From an uncultured Clostridium sp. (GTDB lineage: Bacteria; Bacillota; Clostridia; TANB77; CAG-508), in the NCBI GenBank assembly GCA_900556455.1, contig USOV01000008.1, positions 1 through 29,912 on the forward strand: a stretch of 29,912 nucleotides of DNA, read 5' to 3'. Positions 6,120-13,140 of the stretch are shown piece by piece. How positions within the stretch are numbered: position 1 is the stretch's first letter; every line of letters begins with the position of its first letter. Under the pieces are notes generated by a model. It did no database searches, had not been told where the DNA came from, and worked only from the letters and a program-made list of their open reading frames with translations. The translations under genes and the position numbers were made by a program.

Positions 6120-8228
6120 CTATTCTTCTGTTTGTTCTCCTATTTTCTTTAAGCTGATTTTGCCTTGGTTATCAATATCTAATACTTTTACTATTATTGT
6201 ATCTCCAACAGAAAGAACATCTTCTACTTTTTCTATTCTTTCTTTTGATATTTTTGATATATGAAGTAATCCTTCTTTTCCTCCACCTAGGTCAACAAAT
6301 GCTCCAAATGGCATTATTTTTGTTACTGTTCCTTCGTAGAATTCTCCTACTTCTATTTCTCTTACTATTTTTTCAATAATGCTGTATGCTTTTTTTGCCA
6401 TTTCATTATCTGTGCCAGCAATAAATACTTGTCCATCTTCATCTATGTCAATTTTTACACCTGTTTCTTCAATGATTTTATTTATTGTTTTTCCACCTGA
6501 TCCTATTACATCTTTAATTTTTTCTGGCTTAATTTTCATTGTCAACATTTTTGGTGCATATTTTGAAACTTCTGGTCTTGGAGCAGAAATTTGTTTTAAC
6601 ATTATTTCGTCTAATATATATTGTCTTGCTTTTCTAGTTCTTGCAAATGCTTCTTCTATAATTTTGTATGTTAAACCATCTACTTTAATATCTACTTGTA
6701 TTGCTGTTATACCTTTTTCTGTTCCTGCTACTTTAAAGTCCATATCTCCAAAGAAATCTTCTAATCCTTGGATATCTGTAAGCATTACATAATCATCTGG
6801 ATTATCTGGGTTTGAAACAAGTCCTGTGGAAATTCCTGCAACTGGTCTTTTAATTGGAACACCTGCATCCATTAATGCTAATGTACTTCCGCATATACTT
6901 GCTTGTGATGTTGAACCATTTGAGCTTACAACTTCAGATACAACTCTTATTGTATATGGGAATTCTTCTTTTGATGGAATTACTGGAACTAAAGCTTTTT
7001 CTGCTAATGCTCCATGTCCAATTTCTCTTCTACCTGGTCCACGAGATGTTTTTGCTTCTCCTGTACTATATCCTGGGAAATTATATTGGTGAATATATCT
7101 TTTTGATTTTTCTTCATCTAATCCATCTAGTATTTGTTCATCACTTGTCATACCTAGTGTTGCAATTGACATTACTTGAGTTTGTCCTCTTGTAAATACT
7201 GCACTACCATGTACTCTTGGAATTAATCCAACTTCACATGAAAGTGGTCTTATTTCGTCTATTGCTCTTCCATCTGGTCTTTTATGTTCATTGTAAATCA
7301 TTGCTCTTACGCATTTTTTCTCTAATTTATATAAAGAATCTGCTAGATTTTGTTTTTCTTCCTCAGCTTTTTCTTCTCCATATTTTTCAACAAAGTATGC
7401 TTTTACGTCTTCAGCAATTTTGTCCATGTTGGCATCTCTAACTTCTTTATCAACTGCTTGTACATCTTTGTACATTCTATCATAGAATTCTTTTTCTATT
7501 TCCTCATAAATATCATGGTCAACTTCAAATGATTTATACTCAAATTTTGGTTTTCCAATTTCTTCTTTAATTTTTAAAATAAATTCACAAATTTTCTTAA
7601 TTTCTTGATGTCCTGCCTTTATTGCTTCTAACATTATTTCATCAGGGATTTCATCTGCTCCTGCTTCTATCATTGCAACTTTTTCAATTGTTCCTGCAAC
7701 TGTTAGTCTTAATGTACTTTTTGCTCTTTGTTCTAGTGTTGGGTTTATAACTATTTGTCCATCAACATATCCTACTTTTACTGCTGCTGTAGGTCCTCCA
7801 AATGGTATGTCTGATATTGAAAGTGCTGCTGATGCACCTATCATTGCACAAAAATCTGGCTCATTGTCTGGCTCTACAGATAATACTGTTGCAACAACTA
7901 CTACATCGTTTCTGAAGTCTTTTGGGAATAGTGGTCTTATTGGTCTGTCTATTGCTCTTGATACAAGTATTGCTTTATCTGCTGCCTTTCCTTCTCTTCT
8001 TGTAAATCCTCCAGGGATTCTTCCTACTGCATACATTTTTTCTTCATAATCTACTGATAATGGGAAAAAGTCTATTCCTTCTTTTGGTTCTTTTGATGCT
8101 GTAACATTTACCATTACAGTTGTTTCTCCGTATCTTACTAATACGTGTCCATTAGCTAACCCTGCTAATTTTCCTGTTTCTATGCTTAAAGTTCTTCCTG
8201 CAAGTTCCATTGAATAAGATTTAAACAT
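6120..8228 (-). CDS. pnp: Polyribonucleotide nucleotidyltransferase (PNPase)
   Basis: Phosphorolytic 3'-5' exoribonuclease of mRNA turnover; it can also add 3' tails. The 702-residue product has the two RNase PH-like domains (about 1-215 and 305-540). The second holds FTRGQTQVMSIATLG and SNGSTSQASICGSTLALMDAG. A KH domain with the IGSGGKTINKI loop (around 560) and a C-terminal S1 domain (GTVTKIMPFGAFVDL, from about 620) follow. The order and length match standard PNPase. The ATG at 8228 follows AAGGAGG with normal spacing. It lies downstream of rpsO, the usual bacterial order. The rpsO terminator and a long structured leader (8263-8453) intervene, which suggests control of pnp through its 5' RNA. 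Confidence 0.98.
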   Translation of the reverse strand: MFKSYSMELAGRTLSIETGKLAGLANGHVLVRYGETTVMVNVTASKEPKEGIDFFPLSVDYEEKMYAVGRIPGGFTRREGKAADKAILVSRAIDRPIRPLFPKDFRNDVVVVATVLSVEPDNEPDFCAMIGASAALSISDIPFGGPTAAVKVGYVDGQIVINPTLEQRAKSTLRLTVAGTIEKVAMIEAGADEIPDEIMLEAIKAGHQEIKKICEFILKIKEEIGKPKFEYKSFEVDHDIYEEIEKEFYDRMYKDVQAVDKEVRDANMDKIAEDVKAYFVEKYGEEKAEEEKQNLADSLYKLEKKCVRAMIYNEHKRPDGRAIDEIRPLSCEVGLIPRVHGSAVFTRGQTQVMSIATLGMTSDEQILDGLDEEKSKRYIHQYNFPGYSTGEAKTSRGPGRREIGHGALAEKALVPVIPSKEEFPYTIRVVSEVVSSNGSTSQASICGSTLALMDAGVPIKRPVAGISTGLVSNPDNPDDYVMLTDIQGLEDFFGDMDFKVAGTEKGITAIQVDIKVDGLTYKIIEEAFARTRKARQYILDEIMLKQISAPRPEVSKYAPKMLTMKIKPEKIKDVIGSGGKTINKIIEETGVKIDIDEDGQVFIAGTDNEMAKKAYSIIEKIVREIEVGEFYEGTVTKIMPFGAFVDLGGGKEGLLHISKISKERIEKVEDVLSVGDTIIVKVLDIDNQGKISLKKIGEQTEE

Positions 8229-8262
8229 AATTAATTCCTCCTTAAATTTTTATATATTTCCA

Positions 8263-8453
8263 ATTCACAGCTTATAAAAAAGGTTTAATATATATATTTG
8301 AAGTTTCCATTTTTTAAGGCGTTTAAGATAGTATAAATTCAAATTGTACTAGCACACTCTAACCTTCTAACAATAATAAATGAGTATGGTCGAACTCAAT
8401 TTAAAATATATATATTAAACCTTTTTAGTAATACATTATGTTTGACTGTGAAT
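8263..8453 (-). promoter_or_regulatory. Long nested inverted repeat in the pnp leader
   Basis: A perfect 23-bp inverted repeat pairs 8277-8299 with 8404-8426 (arm AAAAAGGTTTAATATATATA plus TTT) around a loop of about 104 bases. The pairing continues inward with a few more pairs after one mismatch. An outer 8-bp repeat, ATTCACAG (8263-8270) with CTGTGAAT (8446-8453), nests around it, and smaller hairpins (such as GAGT/ACTC) lie inside. Transcribed toward pnp, this would fold into one long stem ending about 35 bases before the start codon. In enterobacteria a pnp leader stem is cut by RNase III for autoregulation; an analogous role here is inference. Confidence 0.6.
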
Positions 8454-8470
8454 GTTATACATTTTTAGAT

Positions 8471-8500
8471 AAAAAGGCGGAAAATAGTATCCGCCTTTTT
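8471..8500 (-). terminator. Intrinsic terminator after rpsO
   Basis: AAAAAGGCGG (8471-8480) and CCGCCTTTTT (8491-8500) form a 10-bp stem with a ten-base loop and a T run, seven bases after the rpsO stop. It separates rpsO from pnp; pnp must depend on readthrough or on a promoter that I could not identify. Confidence 0.88.
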
Positions 8501-8506
8501 AATGTT

Positions 8507-8770
8507 TTATTTTCTTAAATTTAATTTTTCTACTACTTCTCTATATTTGTTTAAGTCTTTTTTAGCTAAGTAGTTTAGTAAGTTTCTTCTTTTACCTACC
8601 ATTTGTAATAATCCTCTTCTAGAGTGATTATCTTTTTTGTGAACTTTTAAGTGTTCTGTTAATTCATTAATTCTTTCTGTTAAAAGAGCGATTTGAACTT
8701 CTGATGAACCAGTGTCGTTTTCTTCTCTTTTGAATTCATTAATGATTTCTTGTTTTCTTTCCTTTGTCAT
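8507..8770 (-). CDS. rpsO: 30S ribosomal protein S15
   Basis: Small-subunit protein that binds the 16S rRNA central domain early in assembly. The 87-residue sequence starts MTKERKQEIINEFKREENDTGSSEVQIALL in pieces typical of the family. It contains the conserved HKKDNHSRRGLL block and the NYLAKKD segment; the usual length is 88-89. The start ATG follows TAGGAGG. Its promoter is at 8866-8894. The roughly 90-base leader between promoter and gene may hold an autoregulatory S15 site, but I could not recognise a known one. Confidence 0.98.
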   Translation of the reverse strand: MTKERKQEIINEFKREENDTGSSEVQIALLTERINELTEHLKVHKKDNHSRRGLLQMVGKRRNLLNYLAKKDLNKYREVVEKLNLRK

Positions 8771-8865
8771 TTTTATTCCTCCTATTTCTAATATTGCCTC
8801 AAACTGAACATAAAGTCGGATATTCTTTAAGTTAAGTAAAAGGTTTGTTCTTTTTGAACGTATCT

Positions 8866-8894
8866 ATTTTACTATAAATTTCCAAAATATGCAA
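8866..8894 (-). promoter_or_regulatory. Promoter of rpsO
   Basis: TTGCAT (8889-8894), 17 bases, TAAAAT (8866-8871) on the minus strand. It gives a leader of about 90 bases before rpsO, containing a small GTTC/GAAC hairpin. Confidence 0.7.
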
Positions 8895-8979
8895 GGGGTT
8901 TTAATTAGTTTTTACAATTTTCTTTATAGAAACATGCTAGATATACTAATTTAATAAATTGCCTCCTAATGTGAATGAT

Positions 8980-9009
8980 AAAAGGCATATCTAATTAGAT
9001 ATGCCTTTT
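8980..9009 (-). terminator. Perfect-palindrome terminator after the 9032-9238 gene
   Basis: Bases 8980-9009 are a perfect 30-base palindrome (arm AAAAGGCATATCTAA), with T runs at the end of each arm. It lies 22 bases past the stop of the orphan membrane gene. The 85 bases between it and the rpsO promoter hold nothing I recognise. Confidence 0.85.
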
Positions 9010-9031
9010 GGGAATACTGTGTTTTGTTGCT

Positions 9032-9238
9032 TTATGCCCAGTTCTTACCATACCATGAAAACAGCTTAAACGGTGCAAAGAATAATATCCACATTAATAC
9101 TGTGATTGCAATAGCAATCAATATGAATTGGATTCTTTCTTCTTTTTTTACCACTGCTCCATATGCCAATGCGCACATTGCAATGATGTAAATAAATGTT
9201 ATAACTGCGACGGCAACCAAACTAACCTGTGTGACCAT
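9032..9238 (-). CDS. Orphan small membrane protein, 68 aa
   Basis: I do not recognise this protein. From the ATG at 9236-9238 it has 68 residues: an N-terminal hydrophobic helix (about 3-28), a charged turn KKEER, a second helix (about 36-56) and the end FSWYGKNWA. This predicts a two-pass membrane protein. A TTG five codons upstream is in frame, but GGAGG (9247-9251) sits 8 bases before the ATG and settles the start. Sampled GC is about 36 percent, above its AT-rich surroundings. It forms a monocistronic unit with a TTGTAA-17-TATAAT promoter and a perfect-palindrome terminator, the same design as the 1933-2448 gene. Function unknown. Confidence 0.82.
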   Translation of the reverse strand: MVTQVSLVAVAVITFIYIIAMCALAYGAVVKKEERIQFILIAIAITVLMWILFFAPFKLFSWYGKNWA

Positions 9239-9289
9239 GATGTAATCCTCCAAAAATATATATTGTCCACTCCCGTGGTACTTAAGTAT

Positions 9290-9318
9290 ATTATACCATA
9301 ATTAACATAAAATTACAA
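9290..9318 (-). promoter_or_regulatory. Promoter of the 68-aa membrane protein gene
   Basis: TTGTAA (9313-9318), 17-base spacer, TATAAT (9290-9295) with a TGG extended -10 element, on the minus strand. It lies just past the end of the NhaC-type transporter gene, in a region with only a weak 6-bp hairpin (ATTGTA/TACAAT, about 9329-9346) that could end that operon. Confidence 0.78.
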
Positions 9319-9364
9319 ATTTTCTAGAATTGTAGCCTAGTACAATCGCTAACAAATTCAGGTA

Positions 9365-10720
9365 TTACTGTTTATTTTCTATATATTTTTTTGGACTATA
9401 TAAAGCCATTATACTATATGTAACTAATAATAATATGCTATTTACTGAGAACGGTACTATTGATACAACTGAAAAATTTTCAGGCAAACGCCCTGTATCA
9501 TATGCTAAACTTACCATTAGCATAAATGCCGTATTATATGTCAATAGTCCCGGAACTGCACAGGATAATCCATCATATATATTTGCTTTTTCTAGTTGCG
9601 TTTTATTTTTAAAAATTTTATCTATAAATTTACTAATTATAGACATTGCTGCTGTATTATTCGATACCATAATAACTGATAAAATTATAGTTAAAATAGC
9701 TATAAAATTAATTTTTATAGTATTATTGCAAACATTTACCTTTTTTTCAATTAAACTTTCTATTGTTTGCTCGGGTATGAAACCAATTAAAATATATAAA
9801 AAAATCCAAAAGATTACAACTCCAAAAACTCCTTCAATTCCATTGATAATACAACTTTTTTGGCTAAATATCTCTCCAATATTTATAAAACCACATACTA
9901 ACGCTATACATATTGCAAATACATCACATACCAATAGAACAGAAACCATATCGTTTTTTTTAATTAATAGTACAATCATTAACAAAAAGGTCAACATCAT
10001 TACTATAGGTTTTAATGAGTAATTGCTATATGTAAAATTTATTGATGAATCCGTTATTAATAAATGTCCTAGTATAATATAAATTATACTAGATAACACT
10101 AAGCACATTAAAGATACTTTCACTCTTTCTTTTAAAGCATCGCATAAATCCACTTTCATAGTACTTACCGAAATTATAGTTGTATCAGATATAGGTGATA
10201 GATTATCTCCGAAAAAACTTCCTGATACTATTGCACCTAATATTAATGCTGGATTACATTTTAGTGTTACTGTTAATGGAAGAAATATTGGGACTGCCAT
10301 TGAAATTGTTCCTGTAGATGTCCCAATAAGAGTAGAAATTACACAGCAAATTATAAATATAATTGCTGGTAAAATTTTGGCATTCACACCAATTTTCATA
10401 CAGAGTGTTAAAAAAGCACTTGAAATGCCTGAATCTTTCAGTATGTTAGATAATATTCCTGCTAACAAGAAAATAACAATGCAATTTAGTAATGTATTAT
10501 TATTTAGATTTTCAACACACTTTTTTCCAAAGTTTTTTTTATCTTTTGCCAAAAGATATGCCAAAAATATCGAAAAGAAACCTCCTATCCAAAATGTCTT
10601 TAATGAGGCTTTTCTTTCAATAACCATAAATAATATACTAGCAATCAAAGAAATAATTGGTATAAATGCAACCATATCTCCAAAGTAAAATTCTTTTTTA
10701 TTTTCTAATTTATCATTCAT
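9365..10720 (-). CDS. NhaC-type Na+/H+ antiporter family transporter
   Basis: Integral membrane protein of 451 residues with about ten to twelve hydrophobic segments. It carries the family signature GAIVSGSFFGDNLSPISDTT (about 162-181) and the paired STLIGTSTGTIS segment (129-140). NhaC relatives exchange Na+ for H+, or exchange organic acids such as malate and lactate with cations, so the substrate is open. The start at 10720 follows AAGGAGGAG. The gene is 22 bases downstream of the AlkP-like phosphodiesterase and is the last of a three-gene set starting with a nucleotidyltransferase. That context suggests it may move a substrate or product of those two enzymes. No broken motifs are seen. 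Confidence 0.87.
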   Translation of the reverse strand: MNDKLENKKEFYFGDMVAFIPIISLIASILFMVIERKASLKTFWIGGFFSIFLAYLLAKDKKNFGKKCVENLNNNTLLNCIVIFLLAGILSNILKDSGISSAFLTLCMKIGVNAKILPAIIFIICCVISTLIGTSTGTISMAVPIFLPLTVTLKCNPALILGAIVSGSFFGDNLSPISDTTIISVSTMKVDLCDALKERVKVSLMCLVLSSIIYIILGHLLITDSSINFTYSNYSLKPIVMMLTFLLMIVLLIKKNDMVSVLLVCDVFAICIALVCGFINIGEIFSQKSCIINGIEGVFGVVIFWIFLYILIGFIPEQTIESLIEKKVNVCNNTIKINFIAILTIILSVIMVSNNTAAMSIISKFIDKIFKNKTQLEKANIYDGLSCAVPGLLTYNTAFMLMVSLAYDTGRLPENFSVVSIVPFSVNSILLLVTYSIMALYSPKKYIENKQ

Positions 10721-10742
10721 CTACTCCTCCTTCATCTTATTT

Positions 10743-11846
10743 TTATATTATAATTAAAGGAATTAGCAATTCTTCGTTTGTAATTCCTGCATGTTGGGAC
10801 AAGAATTGTCTGCACTTTCTATTGCTCCTAAAGTATTTATCTGATATACCAAAAGCGACAAAATCTCCTATTGCATCTCTAAAATATTTATTTTCCTTTC
10901 CATCTCCAAATACTTTTTTTCTAATTATTTCGTCTTTATCATATAAAATAAAATCATTAGAAAAATTTCTATTAAAAATTTTCTTAAACTCCTCTTTCTT
11001 ATCTTCTTTTACAAAAAATGCACATGCTCTTGACTCTATCGAGATATCCATTCTTAAGGTATCCAATAATTGAGGATAATCAGTAAGATATATTGGATTT
11101 GAATCAATATGTCCATGATCTGCAATGACTATTATAGTTGAATTGTTTATATTTTTCGATAGCAATTCTATATTATCATTTAATTCATTTATTACTTCAT
11201 GGGTTTCTGTACTTCTTGTTCCTGTTTTATGCATAATTTCATCCGGATTATTGCAATACACATATGAAAAACTTTTTTTATGATTCTCGCAAATATATTT
11301 TACTCTTTCCATTGCTTCCTTAAATGAATTATATTTATTTTCCCCAAATGGAAATATTTTTTCAATATAAACATCTTTATTTTTATTACCTATTAATTCA
11401 AATATATTTGTATAATCTAACTTTGTTTTTGCTACATTGTATTTTTCTGCGTCTTCTTCTGAATCTTTTAATTTATTAGTAAATAATGTAACAATTTTAT
11501 TTATGTCTTTAAAATAAACATCCCACCCAATCCATCCATGTTCAATTGGATTCATTCCACTCATCACTGTAGTTGTAGCTGCAACTGTGGTTGTTGGTAT
11601 AACTGAAAAGATATCCTTTTTCTTGTTTTTTTTCAAAAAATCGTTTTCCTTTAAATGATAGTCTAATATTGAACTTCCTAATCCATCTAAAAGAATTAAT
11701 ATAATATGATTTATATTATCTTCTGATAATTTATCATCAATTTCTTTAATTGAGTTGTGAATCGTATTTACTTTATAGTAATTTAATATAGAATTACTTA
11801 CATTACTTAAACAATTATTATAAATATTAAAATCAATATTATTCAT
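10743..11846 (-). CDS. Alkaline phosphatase superfamily phosphodiesterase/nucleotide pyrophosphatase-like protein
   Basis: The 367-residue protein has the metal-binding layout of the AlkP superfamily type I phosphodiesterases (PF01663-like). D54 lies in LLDGLGSS. A nucleophile Thr lies in TTTVAATTTVMSGMNP (near 91), followed by HGWIGWDVYF. D202 and H206 lie in PDEIMHKTG, D243 and H244 in ADHGH, and H352 in SQHAG near the C terminus. Such enzymes split phosphomonoesters or phosphodiesters using two metal ions. No signal peptide is seen, so it is probably cytosolic. The start follows AAAGGAG. It sits 18 bases after the nucleotidyltransferase gene and 22 bases before the transporter gene. The real substrate is unknown. 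Confidence 0.85.
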   Translation of the reverse strand: MNNIDFNIYNNCLSNVSNSILNYYKVNTIHNSIKEIDDKLSEDNINHIILILLDGLGSSILDYHLKENDFLKKNKKKDIFSVIPTTTVAATTTVMSGMNPIEHGWIGWDVYFKDINKIVTLFTNKLKDSEEDAEKYNVAKTKLDYTNIFELIGNKNKDVYIEKIFPFGENKYNSFKEAMERVKYICENHKKSFSYVYCNNPDEIMHKTGTRSTETHEVINELNDNIELLSKNINNSTIIVIADHGHIDSNPIYLTDYPQLLDTLRMDISIESRACAFFVKEDKKEEFKKIFNRNFSNDFILYDKDEIIRKKVFGDGKENKYFRDAIGDFVAFGISDKYFRSNRKCRQFLSQHAGITNEELLIPLIII

Positions 11847-11864
11847 AGGATTTCTCCTTTAAGA

Positions 11865-13079
11865 TTATTTATATAATTCATCATTTTTTTTGCTTATAGT
11901 ATCTATCTTTTTTATATCAAACTTTCCATCATCTTTGGCTATAATTTCAATCTGCCTTTTCCTTAAAGCCTTGAGTGCTATTTCTATGCCTTCTTTATTG
12001 TTTGTTTTGTAAGCTCTAACAAAATCTGCAATTAATTTTTTAGTTTGAGGGTCTTGATAAATAATTTTATCAATAATATCTTTATATTTTTTCTCCAATG
12101 CGTCTCTGGGGATTTCATATATTTCATCCAAATTTTGTACAAAATATTCACATAATAAACCTTTAAAAATCTTTTTATCCTGCTGAGAGAGATTTGGGAA
12201 CATAGAGGAAATGTCATCATAAATTGTTTGCTTTTTTAATTGTTTTTGAGGGGACCAATAGATATATTCATAATCTGAATAGTCTTCATCATCTCTAAAG
12301 AGTCCTTCTCTATCTAATCTCTGTTCAATATCTGTAACTATTTCTAATATTGCACTTCTTCGTCTCATAATATCTTCTTTAGATATTTCTTCTATTTTCA
12401 TACATTCTGCAATTTTAGCTTTAATGTTTTCAGGACAATACTGTAAATTTTCAATCATTGCCAGTTTCCATTTTGGATGTGGTGGATACCTATGGTTATA
12501 AACAAATAATAAATCCAACATATTTTCCATTCCTTGATTTAGTAATTCTTCTGCATTAAGCTCAAATCCTCTCTTAACTGCTTTGATAGGATTAATCTTT
12601 ACACTCCAATTTATTCTTGACAATAAATGTGCTAAAAATTTTTTTCTATAGTAAGGTGTTAATTTTGTTTTTTCTTTAATTAGGTCTGTAATTTCTCCGT
12701 TTCTATCAAATATCACTTCTGAAGCATATGCATAGGCTTCTCTCTTGGTGTCAGCCCATTCACATTTTCTTTCTTCGCTCAATATTTGCTGATGTAAATT
12801 TACTTCCATAATATTTTCATTTCCATTTTCATCAACTACAGGGATATAAAAAGAAAATGGTTGGAGCCAAGTCGGTAAGTTATTTTGTTCAGTATTTATA
12901 AAAATTCCTAAATCAATATCTGAAAATTCGTCTATAAAATCTTTATAATCAGTATTTGCCAATCCTCCTAAATAAACAATTCCTTCCACTTCAGGGTGTT
13001 CCATTAATTTTGATGTAAAATCTTTTATTCTTTCCCTAATTCTTGATTTTATATTTTTTGTTTTTATGTCCTGAATCAT
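11865..13079 (-). CDS. Nucleotidyltransferase-fold protein of unknown substrate
   Basis: The 404-residue protein carries a polymerase-beta-type nucleotidyltransferase core near its N terminus: YLGGLANTDYKDFIDEFSD followed by IDLGIF. GG is at 38-39 and the DxD metal ligands are at 54 and 56. A later carboxylate-bearing strand IMEVNLH (about 89-95) could be the third ligand. The rest is mostly helical and charged, as in small-molecule (for example aminoglycoside-type) adenylyltransferases with helical C-terminal domains. Its substrate cannot be told. The start ATG follows AAAAGGGG. It begins 61 bases after the UPF0182 stop with no visible terminator between, so it may be read from ftsY onward. 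It heads a tight trio with a phosphodiesterase and a transporter. Confidence 0.8.
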   Translation of the reverse strand: MIQDIKTKNIKSRIRERIKDFTSKLMEHPEVEGIVYLGGLANTDYKDFIDEFSDIDLGIFINTEQNNLPTWLQPFSFYIPVVDENGNENIMEVNLHQQILSEERKCEWADTKREAYAYASEVIFDRNGEITDLIKEKTKLTPYYRKKFLAHLLSRINWSVKINPIKAVKRGFELNAEELLNQGMENMLDLLFVYNHRYPPHPKWKLAMIENLQYCPENIKAKIAECMKIEEISKEDIMRRRSAILEIVTDIEQRLDREGLFRDDEDYSDYEYIYWSPQKQLKKQTIYDDISSMFPNLSQQDKKIFKGLLCEYFVQNLDEIYEIPRDALEKKYKDIIDKIIYQDPQTKKLIADFVRAYKTNNKEGIEIALKALRKRQIEIIAKDDGKFDIKKIDTISKKNDELYK

Positions 13080-13140
13080 ATATTAAACCCCTTTTATCTC
13101 GACTTTTAATGCCTTTATTCCTGATTTTTCTTTTTGATAT

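Noticed and set aside
8263..8453. A MITE (miniature transposable element) reading of the long inverted repeat before pnp.
   Set aside because: The nested outer repeat with unequal bulges and the position between terminator and pnp fit an RNA leader better. No clear target-site duplication flanks the arms beyond TA-like bases, though copies elsewhere were not searched.
13080..13140. A separate promoter for the nucleotidyltransferase trio.
   Set aside because: The 61-base gap after the UPF0182 gene shows no convincing -35/-10 pair and no terminator, so readthrough from upstream is the simpler view.
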